Notes under the pieces: generated by a model | Databases searched by the model: none | What the model was told of the DNA's origin: nothing | Seen by the model: the letters and a program-made list of their open reading frames with translations, nothing else | Origin: Membranipora membranacea | Taxonomy: Eukaryota > Bryozoa > Gymnolaemata > Cheilostomatida > Membraniporidae | Assembly (NCBI GenBank): GCA_914767715.1 | Contig: OU612072.1 | Span: 22,446,001 to 22,510,000, forward strand | DNA: 64,000 nucleotides | Direction of reading: 5' to 3' | Part shown: piece by piece, positions 23,198 to 35,700 of the stretch | How positions within the stretch are numbered: position 1 is the stretch's first letter | How the letters are laid out: the number at the start of each line of letters is the position of its first letter | Position numbers and translations under genes: made by a program

Positions 23198-26100
23198 TTG
23201 TTTACTATTTATTGCTGTATCAATCCAAACTGGCAAATGGATACCAGAGGCCCAAGTCATTTCACACCAGATGGGGATGCTAGCACAGTATCAGTCAATT
23301 GGGATGCTTGGCTTGAGGAATTTGAGGCTTTTGCTGATTCAAAAGGGCTGTTCAATTTGGCAGGGGAAGATAATGCAAATATGAGAGCCCAGAGGAAAGC
23401 TTTATTACTATATCATGCAGGCCCAAGAGTAAGGGAAATTCATAGCACACTTGATCAAACACAGAGAGATCAATATACTGAAATGGTAGCTGTTCTACAA
23501 GGCCATTTCCATATAGCTCCTAACATCACCTATCAGCGACACATGTTTAGGCAATGTATACAGAAGGAAACCGAAACTATATCCCAATACTGTGCTAGAC
23601 TCAGAAAATTGGCCACCCATTGTGATTATGGCGATGCCCAAGCTGTGAATAACCAAATCCGTGATCAAATAGTAGAAGGTTGCACAGCCGATAAGTTGAG
23701 GGAAAAGCTATTGGAAGAGGGAAATGCACTCACATTGCAAATACTATTGACACGGTCAGCAACACATGAAGCTGTGGTCCAAAGGTCCCGGGAGATGAAT
23801 AATGCCTCGGCAATAAACCGTGTGGCCTCTGGATCCACTGCCAGAAAACCTAGTTTCACACAAGAGACTGAGGGTGCTAATGTATGTCCCCGTTGTAATC
23901 TCACACACAAACCTCGTGAGTGCCCGGCATATGGAAAACAGTGCCGTAAGTGTGATGGAATGAATCACTATGCTCGGTGCTGTCAAAACAAGGCCAAACA
24001 GAATGGCCAAGGTGCGAATGCAGGATATTACAGATCTAGAAGGGCCAACAATGTAAATGTGGGGGATCACCAGCAAGCCAGCCCTGAAACAGTGAACAAT
24101 AATTCTGAGAGCCCAGAATTTGTATTCAATTCTTACCATGTACCTTTAGTGTGTAATAGTAACTCTCTAGACAGAGTTAATGTCTATGTCGGTGGTGTAT
24201 CAGCGAGGTTTATAATAGACTCAGGGTCAGAGTGCAATGTGATGTCACGGGATACCTATGAACGTTTGAGAGCAAGTAAGTTTATTATCAAACGGTTCAT
24301 CAGTGGAGGACCAAAGATTCTCCCGTACACAGCCAAAGAGCCTATTCAGCCAGTAGGTAGGGTATGGTGTGATTTACAGCTGCATAACAACACTGCTGTT
24401 TTAGAAGATGTCGCATTTACTGTTATTCCTAATAAAGGTGAATCTTTGTTAGGAAATGAAACAGGTAAACAACTAGGTGTAATCAGGATTATAAATAGAG
24501 TAGGCTTAGATGATTATGAAGCTAGATATCCAAGGCTGTTCTCAGAGGTATTGGGTAAGTCTAAGAATGAGATAAAGCTGACAATTAGAGATGATATAGC
24601 GCCTGTTGCTCAGCCATTCCGAAGAGTGCCACTGTTGTTGAGAGATAAACTAGCCGCTCACTTAGATGAGCTTATCGCACATGATATAATAGAGAAAGTC
24701 GAAGGTCATTCAGGGTCATCATGGGTAAGTCCAGCAGTGATCATTCCAAAGAAGGAATCCGGTAAGATTAGGTTATGCATTGATATGAGGAGAGCCAATG
24801 AGGCTATAGTTAGGCACCAACACCCAGTCCCCGCCGTAGACGAGATGCTATATGACATGAATGGGGCTCAGTACTTTTCGAAGCTGGACATGCGCATGGG
24901 GTTCCACCAATTTGTTCTTCACCCTGAGTCCAGGGATATCACAACTTTCAGTACTCATTTAGGCCTATATAGATATAAGAGACTCATGTTTGGGATAAAT
25001 GCGGCTCCAGAAATATACCAGAAGGAGGTCGCCAAAATTATCCAAGGCCTGCCGGGTGTAGCAAATCTTGCCGATGATATCATTGTCCATGCCAAAACAA
25101 GGGAAGAGCACGATCGTAGGCTGGGTGAGGTGTTCAGTCGTCTAGAGCAGGCTAACATGACTCTGAATAAAAAGAAGTGTGAGATTGGGGTTCAGCAGTT
25201 AGAGTTTCTCGGACATCTCCTTAGTTACAAGGGTATTGATCCCCATGGTTGCAAAGTCAAGGCAGTCAAAGATGCTGCTGTTCCTAAGACAGTTGGTGAG
25301 TTGAAGAGTTTCCTCGGTTTGACTAGTTATATGTCTAAGTTTATTCCACATTACTCTCACACAACTGATGTGTTGAGGAGGTTGTCAGCGGGTAAAAATT
25401 CCCGAGAGGCTATATGTTTGTCAGATAAGGAGATTGTGGCTTTCAATCAGCTAAAGGCTGATTTATGTAATCATGATACTCTGACTCACTTCGATACTAG
25501 TTGTGAGACTCTGCTGTACACAGATGCCAGTCCTGTGGGGCTAGGCGCAATACTGGTACAGATTCAAAATGGCGAGCCCAAAGTGGTTAGCTATGGAAGT
25601 AGAGCATTGTCTGATGTCGAGAAAAGATACATGCAGACAGAAAAAGAAGCTCTAGGTATTGTCTGGGCATGTGAGAGGTTTCATCATTATCTCTTTGGTT
25701 GTCGGTTCAAAGTGGTTTCTGATTGTGAGCCTCTTGAGTCCATTTATGGAAACAAAACCAAGAGGACATCCCTTCGTATAGAGAGGTGGCAGCTTCGTTT
25801 ACAGTCATATGATTTTGAGATAGTTCGCGTAAAAAGCTCAGATAATATTGCTGACCCCCTGTCAAGGCTTCTATGTTCGAAAAAGGCGACTGAACACCTG
25901 GTAGAAAGGGAAAATGTTGAGCTCTATGTACGTAGTGTTGTGGAGGACAATGTGCCATCGGCAATCACACCCCGCTATATTGAGGAAGTCTCTTATATGG
26001 ATGAGGAGATTAAGGCCTTAAAACAAGCTATAAGAGCGAATTCATTCGACAATGTTGATATACCAGCTGTATATAGGGCCATTAAAAATGAGTTATGTGT

Positions 26101-27412
26101 CATAGGGGAGTTAGTTTTGAGGGGAGGTAGGATAGTAGTACCTCAAGAGCTCAGACAGAAGATGCTTGAGATAGCTCACGAGGGTCATAGTGGGATGGGA
26201 GGCACCAAGAGATATCTACGAACAAGAGTCTGGTGGCCCGGAATTGACTCTGATGTAGACAAGTATGTTAAACACTGTCACGATTGTCAGTTGACCAGTA
26301 AGCCACTAGATAGGCAGCCAGTAAGGGTGACAGAACTTCCCAATGGACCATGGGAAGATCTTGCCTTAGATTTTTTGGGTCCCCTGTCTAACGGTAAGTC
26401 AGTTCTAGTCTTAACAGACTATTATAGTAGGTGGAACGAAGTAAAGTTCATGACAGTCACAAAAGCTAGTGATGTTATTTCTTGGCTGAAATCAGTATTT
26501 TTTACGCATGGGTATCCACTCAGCATGAAGAGTGACAACGGGCCACAGTTTATCTCTCATGAGTATGGTGAGTTTTGCTCCGGGTATGGTATCGAACAGT
26601 GTCTGACAACCCCTAGGTGGCCTGAGGCCAATGGTCAAGTGGAGAGACAAAACAGATCCATAATGAAGCGTATTCAGATTGCACACAACAATAGGGTAGA
26701 CTATGAGAGTGCCCTCATGACATGGCTGTTTACATATCGTAATACACCACATTCCATTACTGGCAAAAGCCCAGCAGAGATGTTATTTGGGCGTGTGCTT
26801 AGGACTAACTTGCCAAGTCTGCCTAATAGTTTTGATGACGTTGAAGCTAGAGATAGAGATAGTGAGATGAAACACAAGATGATAGCCACCCGTAACGAGA
26901 AGTTGGAAACTGGTAGTGGCAATAATCACCAGCTAGAGATAGGCAGTTTTGTTTTGGTTAAGAGAGATAGTCCATCTAAATGTCAGACACTGTTCCACCC
27001 AGATCCATTTGTGGTAATGGACATAAAAGGCTCTCAGATCACTGTAAAATCCAGGGCAGGCCGGCTGTATAAGCGTAACATAAGCCATGTTAGACCGTAT
27101 TACTGCTCTGAGAAACCTGTTGTAGATGCGGACGTGGATTCTGAAACGCAGGGAGCCTTAGTAGCCACCCGCCCATCACAGATGATACCGATAATACCAA
27201 GGTCAGAGAACGATACTGAGACGGTAACAGATAGACCAGTTCAAGTGACGCCGCCTACAGTACCACCGGCACTTGTCGAGATCGAAGATATACCTCAGGC
27301 AGCCAATATGCCCAGCTCATCACAACCAAATGTGCCTACTCCTCGTAAATCTGTACGAGCTAAGAATCGGCCAGCTAAATATGATGGTTTCGTGACCGAG
27401 TACCACACCTAG
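23198..27412 (+). CDS. Gag-Pol polyprotein of the Ty3/Gypsy element
   Basis: Single uninterrupted 1,404-codon ORF; a second Met at 23237 (MDTRGPSHF) is the more likely start. Gag occupies about the first 220 residues. Two Cys/His knuckles (CPRCNLTHKPREC and CRKCDGMNHYARC) lie near residues 229-262, and the protease motif IIDSGS near 338. In the reverse transcriptase, LDMRMGFHQF lies near 563 and the catalytic LADD near 624. RNase H TDASPVGLGAIL is near 775, the integrase zinc-binding HxxxH...CxxC near 994-1030, and the integrase D, D, E at DFLGP (1058), SDNGPQF (1112) and PEANGQVER (1143). Gag and Pol are fused in one frame with no frameshift site. The tail after about 1290 is Pro/Ser/Thr-rich. 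All catalytic residues are present, so it may be active. Confidence 0.97.
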   Translation: MFTIYCCINPNWQMDTRGPSHFTPDGDASTVSVNWDAWLEEFEAFADSKGLFNLAGEDNANMRAQRKALLLYHAGPRVREIHSTLDQTQRDQYTEMVAVLQGHFHIAPNITYQRHMFRQCIQKETETISQYCARLRKLATHCDYGDAQAVNNQIRDQIVEGCTADKLREKLLEEGNALTLQILLTRSATHEAVVQRSREMNNASAINRVASGSTARKPSFTQETEGANVCPRCNLTHKPRECPAYGKQCRKCDGMNHYARCCQNKAKQNGQGANAGYYRSRRANNVNVGDHQQASPETVNNNSESPEFVFNSYHVPLVCNSNSLDRVNVYVGGVSARFIIDSGSECNVMSRDTYERLRASKFIIKRFISGGPKILPYTAKEPIQPVGRVWCDLQLHNNTAVLEDVAFTVIPNKGESLLGNETGKQLGVIRIINRVGLDDYEARYPRLFSEVLGKSKNEIKLTIRDDIAPVAQPFRRVPLLLRDKLAAHLDELIAHDIIEKVEGHSGSSWVSPAVIIPKKESGKIRLCIDMRRANEAIVRHQHPVPAVDEMLYDMNGAQYFSKLDMRMGFHQFVLHPESRDITTFSTHLGLYRYKRLMFGINAAPEIYQKEVAKIIQGLPGVANLADDIIVHAKTREEHDRRLGEVFSRLEQANMTLNKKKCEIGVQQLEFLGHLLSYKGIDPHGCKVKAVKDAAVPKTVGELKSFLGLTSYMSKFIPHYSHTTDVLRRLSAGKNSREAICLSDKEIVAFNQLKADLCNHDTLTHFDTSCETLLYTDASPVGLGAILVQIQNGEPKVVSYGSRALSDVEKRYMQTEKEALGIVWACERFHHYLFGCRFKVVSDCEPLESIYGNKTKRTSLRIERWQLRLQSYDFEIVRVKSSDNIADPLSRLLCSKKATEHLVERENVELYVRSVVEDNVPSAITPRYIEEVSYMDEEIKALKQAIRANSFDNVDIPAVYRAIKNELCVIGELVLRGGRIVVPQELRQKMLEIAHEGHSGMGGTKRYLRTRVWWPGIDSDVDKYVKHCHDCQLTSKPLDRQPVRVTELPNGPWEDLALDFLGPLSNGKSVLVLTDYYSRWNEVKFMTVTKASDVISWLKSVFFTHGYPLSMKSDNGPQFISHEYGEFCSGYGIEQCLTTPRWPEANGQVERQNRSIMKRIQIAHNNRVDYESALMTWLFTYRNTPHSITGKSPAEMLFGRVLRTNLPSLPNSFDDVEARDRDSEMKHKMIATRNEKLETGSGNNHQLEIGSFVLVKRDSPSKCQTLFHPDPFVVMDIKGSQITVKSRAGRLYKRNISHVRPYYCSEKPVVDADVDSETQGALVATRPSQMIPIIPRSENDTETVTDRPVQVTPPTVPPALVEIEDIPQAANMPSSSQPNVPTPRKSVRAKNRPAKYDGFVTEYHT

Positions 27413-27582
27413 TGACTGGATGTTTCAAAAGAAGCATGAGAAACTGTGGAGTCAGTCACCATGAGAAATCATGTTACACAGATATCTCCAGTATACAACA
27501 AGTATAATTACATACAGAGACACAAAACATTCTTAGTTGCCGCCACCATGAACCTGGTGCTCAACGTCAAAGTAATTGACAT

Positions 27583-27591
27583 AAAAGCGGA
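27583..27591 (+). other. Polypurine tract
   Basis: AAAAGCGGA directly abuts the 3' LTR start, the position used to prime plus-strand DNA in LTR elements. Confidence 0.6.
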
Positions 27592-27811
27592 TGTAGTGAC
27601 TACTACTTTGGAGTTGTTTACTCCCTAACTTATACATTACTACTTTGGAGTTGTCTACTCCCTATTGTGGCTTATTACAGCAGCCCAACTTGATACCAAT
27701 TATTATTGTCAACCATCTTGAACATGTTTAGATTTCTTGGTTAGAGATCATCATTTATTATCAGAAGAATAAACAGACTATTCATTGCCATCACAATTAG
27801 CAGTTCTTACA
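27592..27811 (+). repeat. 3' LTR of the Gypsy element
   Basis: 220 bp, identical to the 5' LTR, followed by the TATAG target duplication. Confidence 0.97.
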
Positions 27812-27816
27812 TATAG

Positions 27817-29464
27817 GATCTCATTTGAGATAGTTTCTCCAATTATGAGGCTGAATCAGAAGCAAACCACAAGCTTAATTAAAGCTTTCTTCTAAATTAA
27901 TGTGGCAAGCCATAGACACCCAGGGTTGGTGATTTTCACTTCAGAAAATTTCTTGAAATATGAGGACAATTTATATGTCCTTACTGTGATATTTACCTAT
28001 TATTTGGTGAGAAAAAATACATTGTCTCAACACTTTAATGTTGTGCTGGTTTGCAGTCAATCAATCAAAGCTAACGTACATGGCCAATGCTATGCAATGC
28101 TATATTGTAAGAATCAACATACCAATATAATATTGAGGGATAAAATTTAGGGGGCACAAACACCAATTATGCTAACCAATTATGCTAACCAATTATGCTC
28201 ACCGAATAGTAGTGACATCGTAGGCGCCGATGAGTCTGTGTTTTATCAAGCATGATAAAAAATCAGTATATAAAAGTCAATACTACACTGGGTCTAGTTG
28301 CCTGTATTCGGGTTTGCTCTCCTTCCGCTGACAAGCCTTTGCTGGTTAGCAGGAGAGAGGAGGGTGGGGGGGGGGGGGATATTCCGAACGCAAGAGAACT
28401 GGATCTAACACGATATAATGCTCTACAGACTCCACCTTGTTCACCTAATTTTAATACGTTAGCTATTGGAGGTAAAGGATTGAATAGCAACAGTTGATAT
28501 CTGACACAGCACTACACTGAATAGAGCGGAATAGTCTTCAATTATCTCCACTAACTTTTCCTCATAAGTATTAAATATTTGAGCGCAGATAAATATAATC
28601 AAAATTTTATTTGATAATGTTTTGCTATGATCAAAGCTAATGTGCAAGTCATAATTGTTGTGTCTAAATTAAATTGAGTTTTAAGAAAATGAATGAGAAG
28701 AGAAAGGCTGATTGTTATTGGGTATGTACATCGTGGTCTACATAAATGTTGCACAGTAACTATAGAGGTATATGACAATGAGTTAAATGGAAATAAGGAT
28801 GAAAAATTAAACAGTTAATATGGTTGAAAACTGGTCATATGGATAAGATACGATCCGTGGGTAGAAAAAAATTCATTTGCTCGTTATTTATCAAATATGT
28901 CTCACAAAAAAAGTAGATGCCAAAAAGATAAAAAACACCTGACGTCTGTTTTGTCGTCTCAACAGCAGCATCAATCGTTACAAAAATGCATGATTATATG
29001 AAAATAGAATGGAGGCGAGTCAGTGCTGATTGGATTGAAGTCTGATGCCACAAAATGCCGAGTAGACTGATTCTGAATTGTCATTATTGACTTTGATCAA
29101 GCGTTCATGGAGAACAAAACGAGTATGATTCAACCTATACATAAAAAATCGCACTTTGAAATCGCAGATTTAGCCAAAAACACTAAATGGAACCATAATT
29201 GCAGGCCAAGGGAGTCAGCCAAGTATCAACTGTAATGTAAAGAAAATTTTAATTGAAGCGCAGAGCCTCATTGTCTTCAGTAAGTCATAAATATATAACA
29301 TGTATGTACAGAGGATACAGAGGAAACATATCAGGTTTGTAAAATACCAATTGGAGATACAGAATAAGAGCATAAATAATAAGAGCTCTATATATACACC
29401 AGGATTTCAATCCATAATAACTTATCGTAGCTCAGAATAGAGTTTGTTTATAATCTGACATTAC
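27817..29464. other. Spacer downstream of RAPGEF1
   Basis: AT-rich spacer. It contains three tandem copies of CCAATTATGCTAA at about 28163-28198 and a 13-14 bp G run near 28366. Short ORFs only. It may include the 3' UTR of RAPGEF1, for which I see no certain poly(A) site. Confidence 0.45.
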
Positions 29465-29600
29465 CCGATCTGACATTGTCAGATTAGCAAGTGCTGATCA
29501 GGTTTACCAAATCAGCGATAACCTGTTCAGCGATTATCCGATCAGGATTACCCGATCAGCGGTTACCCGATCAGGATTACCCGTTCAGCGGTTACCCGAT
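29465..29600. repeat. Degenerate tandem repeat spanning the RAPGEF1 stop codon
   Basis: Units such as GATCAGGATTACCC and GATCAGCGGTTACCC alternate about nine times. The last unit contains the end of the RAPGEF1 reading frame (minus strand GGTAACCGCTGA), so the final codons and stop are part of the repeat. Confidence 0.8.
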
Positions 29601-29708
29601 GGTTTAATCTCTTTGGATCTTTCCCACATTTCATCATCGCTGGAGTTGTGATCACTAAAGTTATCCAAAAACTGCAGAATCTTCGGATCTTTCTTGAACG
29701 GATAAACT
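29585..29708 (-). CDS. RAPGEF1: RAPGEF1 exon 15 (last; C-terminus)
   Basis: Acceptor TATTGTAG; 124 nt to the stop at 29587-29585. It encodes the end of the CDC25 domain (DPKILQFLDNFSDHN) and the typical C3G tail W-x(4)-K-x-IKP. The closing codons GNR-stop fall inside a tandem repeat. Confidence 0.88.
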
Positions 29709-32700
29709 CTACAATATACAGCGATATAAGCAAGTGAGAAATAGATATTTCTAATGATAGAAACAACTTACACATTTACAGAGAAAACGGCTCATAAGAA
29801 TAATTCAGTCTTTTGCAGTATTATTTTAGATATTTTGTCTTCCTCCCATGATGTCTATAAGCTCCCCTTATATGACACAAACTGGGAGGCTGCAATATAA
29901 CATGCATATTTGATGCTAACATGTACAGTGCCTTTTTCCCGCACAGTTTTTGCAGCAAACGAGGGAATCTGCATGTTTACTGAAATGATGTGGCTGGAAT
30001 TTTCTCTCATGATACACTGCTGTGCAGTCATTAACACAAATAAGGGAAGGGGTGGTGAAATTGGAATATTATTGGAAATGGTCTATTCTTGACAAACTTT
30101 GTACGTTGGAATGAGGGGAGGGGACAAACCTTGCCAATATTCCTTTGAATTGTCAGGTGGTGATTTGGCACCCCCTCCCCCCTATTTAGCCGTTATGGTG
30201 ATTCTAAGATCATATTACGTTAGTGTTACCACAACTGTGACTAAATTTTGCGACTTTTGAAAGTAATTGCAAGTGAAAGTTTGTTTCACCCTCGAGGTGT
30301 CCCTCCATTTCCGGAGGGGGAAACCCAAAGCAAATGACGACTAGTTGTGTCTCCCAAAACAAAGCTGATGAAGAAAGGCTTAATCTGGACCTCCTTCACT
30401 TATATCAGTACCTGCTGATGTGTTTGAAGAATTTTATTTTTATATGTAAATTTGCACATCATATAAGTAGCCTACATTTATATATAAGTACACCAATATG
30501 TATATATATATATATATATAAGAACACATATTATATGTAGGTACAGATCCAGTTCTATAAGATATCTACTTACGGTTTACGGAATCTCCTCAGACATTCG
30601 AGTACATTGAACAGATGCCACCTCATCTGAAAGTTTATATTCCCGTCAGCGAGATTAGACGTGTTACCCACGCGTATAATAGTCATATCGTTCAATATCA
30701 GACCACTGTAAGAAAAAGTGTTCTTATGTTAATAATAATGATAATGGGTTTATTTATATACCACTTGATCTAAGCCACAATGGGTTGCAGTTTACTGCAC
30801 GGTCACTGGGTCCAAGCACTCCATAGCCAACCCTGACTAATGAGAACCTTCATCTCATAAAGCGTTGGTACACCTTGTTATTATAAAACCACAAAATAAA
30901 TGCAAATGTGACTGACTACTGTATGAGCAACACAACCAGGACCAACTACATTAGAATCAGACTAGCATAGGCCGAGCAAGCTTTGAGAAACGGCAGAGTA
31001 CAAGTGGCTCATAAATTATCAGAAGCCTGGAGAGTTGTGAGCCATTTTCTGAGACAGGTATACTTATAATGTAAAGGTTTGTTTCACAGAATTAAACCCT
31101 TCTCATAGAATGGAGAAATTAGCATAACCCTATCCAATTAAAACACTCAACACAGGGGCTGATCTGACAATGATCTCATTGGCTGTCCCTACTAGCTTGC
31201 AGAATGTAGCCTGGGAAATAGTCTTGAAATTCTACTAGGGACTGGCTATTTTTGCAAGCCCTTTGTTTGGCTCATTATGCAACTCCAGATATGGATTTCG
31301 GTGGTTTGTTTGTTTCCTTAATTTTACCTCACCAAATTATAACACACAGCTTTTTACATTAACTATTTTTGTTACCCGAGTATGCTTCTACTGGTGAACA
31401 ACAATAATAGATTGATTGTGAGAGGGACAGGTTTCTTGGTGTAATTCTGAAGTTCTCCACCTTGTTTAGAATACTGCTCATGGTGGCCCAGTTTTCAAAG
31501 GTACTCAAAAGGTACTCTTTTTTCCAAATATTGAAATTAGAACCATTTTAGGAACTTCTCATTACAACTATGATAGAAAATCAGTTGAAACTGGGCCAGA
31601 GGCTGTTTATGAGCTAAGGCTAGTATTCTGAAATAAACTGAGAACTCTAGAAAGATACCAAAGCACCTGTTTCACTGATAATTAAGCTTTTATTGTTGTG
31701 TACCACTAGCCTTGTCACGCGGCCACTGGTTTTGGATTTTTTGGTTCTTTGGGTGGCCTTGTATTTCTCGGTATAGTATCGGCAGTTGTCTTCTGCTGTT
31801 TTAGCTCTAACCTTCACCACTTTGAGCTTTGACTCTTTCTCTGTTCCATAGGCAAATTAATTAACTTTGTCGTTTATCATATTCAAAATATATATAAATA
31901 AGTTGATTACACTACATATTGCAGTAATGATGTTAAAACATCGCTAAGTTGCAGAAAATTTAATACACCGATGAGTATGACCATGACCTTGACCTTGATC
32001 ATGGTCTTACTCACGGGTTTTTTAAATTTTTTTCAACTTAGCCATGTTTTCACATTATTACTGCAATGTTTAGTGCAATCAACTTATTTATATTTATTTT
32101 GAATATGACATATGACAAAGTTAATTAATTTGCCTATGGAACAGAGAAAAAGTCAAAGCTCAAAGTGGTGAAGATTAGACCTAAAACAGCAGAAGACAAC
32201 TACCGACACTATACCGAGAAATACATGGCCACCCAAAGAACCAAAAAATCCAAAACCAGTGGCCGCGTGACAAGGCTAGTGTATCACTACTAGCATACTT
32301 TTGTAACGGCGGTGAGCGTTACTGCTGTACAATACATATTATTCACACTTTTTCAAGGCTTGATCCAATTCATTAAACATGGTAGTACGGAGTTGCGTCC
32401 TATCATTCACACACTTCTACTAGGGACATATAACTTACATATAAGGTATACAGGGAGGCTCTGCTTCACTGAGCGCTGTACGGTATGATTTAAAGCTGCT
32501 TGTACAATCTATCAGATGGAAGTACTCTGATATCATATCCTTCTCCTGTCTCGGCCAGTCGAGTCGACTAACCGGAGCCGAGTCCAGCGCGCTCAGTAAC
32601 GCCAGCAGTGAGTTAAAGTTGTTGTGTTTCCGTAAATGCTTAATAAGATTAAAATTTAATTACGCAAGGCACAGTCACTTGATTTAAGTTGAATACTTGG

Positions 32701-35700
32701 ACATAACAGGCAATTATTACAAAGAGAATTGGCTAAGCAAAAAACGTTAGTGAGTCTATGCAAACATGGTTGTTATCATTTTACAACCGTGATCTTGTTC
32801 AAATTTTGAAAGAGTAGATACTGAGCGTATTTGCCAGCCACACAATGGTTTTTCATCTAATGCAACCAAAGATTTAAAATACTAGTCATTGATGCAACTG
32901 TTTCGCTTTGAAGGTTTGCTTTGTAAGTAATAATCGCCAGTGTGTTTCTACCTTTTGTCACAGAGATCACTAAATGTGACACTCTCATCAAAACATAATG
33001 GGCAGGCGTATCTCACTACATGATGAGCACTCTATTGGAGCATCTTGTTTTTGAATCACCCTACCCTAGAGGAAAAGTTCGCGTTTAGCAATAGCTCTGA
33101 TAGCTAACCCTAAATCTAGCTAACATTGACTCACCCTCTTTACTTTATATCGAATCCCACCTCAAGTAGCCAAAATTATTGCTAGCCAAAATTAAGTCAC
33201 TCTAAATCTAGCTAAACTAAACTCTAGCTAACATTCCCCTCCCTCCCTCCATTTGTTGATTCTCTACACATGCTCCAAGCTCACAACCTGCTGTGTTTAA
33301 CTGTTCCATATTTTAAGGCTAATGGACAAGGAATGGACTGAGAGACTAGTGGATGCCAGATTTGGAATCTCCATGCCTCGTTACTTTACTGTGCTGCTAT
33401 CCAGTGTTGAGATATAGGTAGCGATGCCTGGTGCATGTAAAAACGCAATGTAATGAAGCGTAGAGATTCTACATCTGGCATCCATGAGTCTCTCAACCCA
33501 TTCCTTGTCCATTAGCCTTGGTCATTTAAGCCATAAAAAATAGAATATATAATTGATTCCTATTCGCAAATCTGCGCTGATAAAATGATAAAATCTCTCC
33601 CTACACACTCACCTTGAGTATATGTACAAATTTGATGAAGTATTTCTCTCTGATTGCCTGATCGTCTGGTTTGAGTATTACATTCCTACACCACCATGAC
33701 ATCTTATTAAAGTGCTCCGTAAACTGTACCAGATTGGGGCACCTGTAGAGAGCAAGTAAACACAACATTACTGATGACTGATACTCGGTACACAGCTGAC
33801 TGAGTGTAGGTCACTTTGTACAGGCCATATTTTTTGAATCGTAGTCAGATAATTGATCTACTGCTAGCCTGCCTGCTTGAAAAGATTCTATGAAAGCCAT
33901 CTCCAAATGGACAGACAATCATGATTTGATATCACCTGGGGTCTCTGCCTATTGCTGCCTGTTTATGGCACTACATTGACGGTTGATGGTGGGGTGGGGG
34001 TGGAAAAGTCAACGATGCCCTGTTTGAAACGCTTAAAACCGCTTCCATCTCGATGAAAGTTGGCCTCACTGAACTACATAAAGCTCAGAGAAGACACCTG
34101 GATATATGAACTGTCAACTAATGGGCATATTATTTTCAGATTAAGATAGTTGAAATCAGAATTCAGAATCAAGGAACTTAGTAATGACAGGAGTATGACC
34201 TACCATTCTGAGAGTGAAGTCTCAATTAGTATTAATATTTTAGATAACAGAACTCAATGAGCACAAATTTAACTGACTAGCAGCAGCACCTGTGACTTGC
34301 GAATATAATCTACACCTTACTGTACAATCTATCATATTGAGTCCACCTGTACCACAGGCTAGGTCAAATGGAGCACTGCTCGGGTCTTGTAATCAGACGG
34401 TGTAACTGATCAAAACCTCCTCAGTTACCATCAGAAGCTCACCAAAGATGGGTTCATTGAATTTATCTTTGCTTAGTATTTATACCCCATAAGATATGTC
34501 AAAGTGTCCTAGTAGAGTGTTGTATATATATATAGGTGTTTTTCCCGAAAACAACGTGGCACCAGAAGGATTGGAGGGTAGACCACCCCGCCCAGAAGCT
34601 TTGTTGCTCATTGGTCCTTAGTCTAATATAAGTGAGTGTATAACTTACTTTTCTTCGTTCTGTTCTCTAGACCAGGTGAGAAGCTCAGGTAATTCTAACC
34701 TCTGATAGAAGTCTGTCTCTATAAGTGTGAGATGCTCTGCAATCTCGTGTGACTTGAAATCCACCAGTGTTAAAACTCGCCTGGGAAATACAAACAGAAC
34801 ATGTGTTATAGTGCTTGTGAGAGAATCAGATCTTTGGTAGCATGCTGAGTTCTTAGACTAATATTTGTAATAGTGCTCTAGGCCCATACACAGCCTGCAG
34901 CTCAGTTTCTAGTGATTTTCACAGTTGAGATGTGAAGGTACTAAAAAGGTACTACAGAGAAACTCTTTTCATGATAGCATTTACAGTAGTATTATTCATT
35001 CACAATCACGCTAGGTCATGGTGAATGCTGAAACCTTTGCGGATGGATCAGATGCAAATCGATATTCTCGGGAGCTCATTATATTGAGCTAGTTTTTCTG
35101 CAGGTAATTATAAATGTGTCTGGCACTTCGGATATGGGCTTAGAGTATACATTAATTTGAGAGAAAATGAACTGCAGAAAAAAACATACTGATCTTTGAT
35201 CCGGTAGCATTAGCCTTATTCACGCGGCCACGGGTTTGGTTTTTTGTGGTGTTCGCGTGAACAAGGCTAGGTAGCATCAATTGCTTATTACAAGATCAAT
35301 TCAGGGAGTGATTAAAATCACATGAATCGTTGACAATTTGCGCCAGTCATGTGCTATCAAGCATTGACTGAATATTTGTGCACAGCACGATTATGAATTT
35401 CCTAGAGGGGGTAAAGAATTCGCGAGAGAAAAGGTTCTTCATTACCAAGAAGCTTGAAGTAGCATAATTCAAGGCTGGCTAAAACTATATATATTAAAAA
35501 GATTGAGTAAAACTCCAACCTAAATTAGCCAGAACCTAGTGCCTTTACATTAAGTCGGCATAGGTAGAATGAAAGGGGCTGACTTAATTCAGCTCCTTTC
35601 ATTCTACCTAGTCAGCTAAACCTGAAGCTGAACTTAACTCAGCTGATATTTACTCCTCATGCGTATATCAGTCTACTTTTACTTACGATGGAGATTTGGG

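Larger units (their letters stand above)
22848..27811 (+). mobile_element. Complete Ty3/Gypsy LTR retrotransposon, apparently recent
   Basis: A 4,964-bp element with two 220-bp LTRs (22848-23067 and 27592-27811) that I find identical base for base, each starting TGTAGTGACT and ending TTCTTACA. A 5-bp target duplication TATAG lies at 22843-22847 and 27812-27816. A primer binding site follows the 5' LTR, a purine-rich stretch precedes the 3' LTR, and a single intact gag-pol ORF fills the interior. Domain order protease, reverse transcriptase, RNase H, integrase defines the Ty3/Gypsy group. No env-like ORF and no chromodomain seen. Confidence 0.97.

Noticed and set aside
28163-28200. Three CCAATTATGCTAA repeats as a possible CRISPR-like array
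   Set aside because: Directly adjacent units with no spacers, in a eukaryotic genome.
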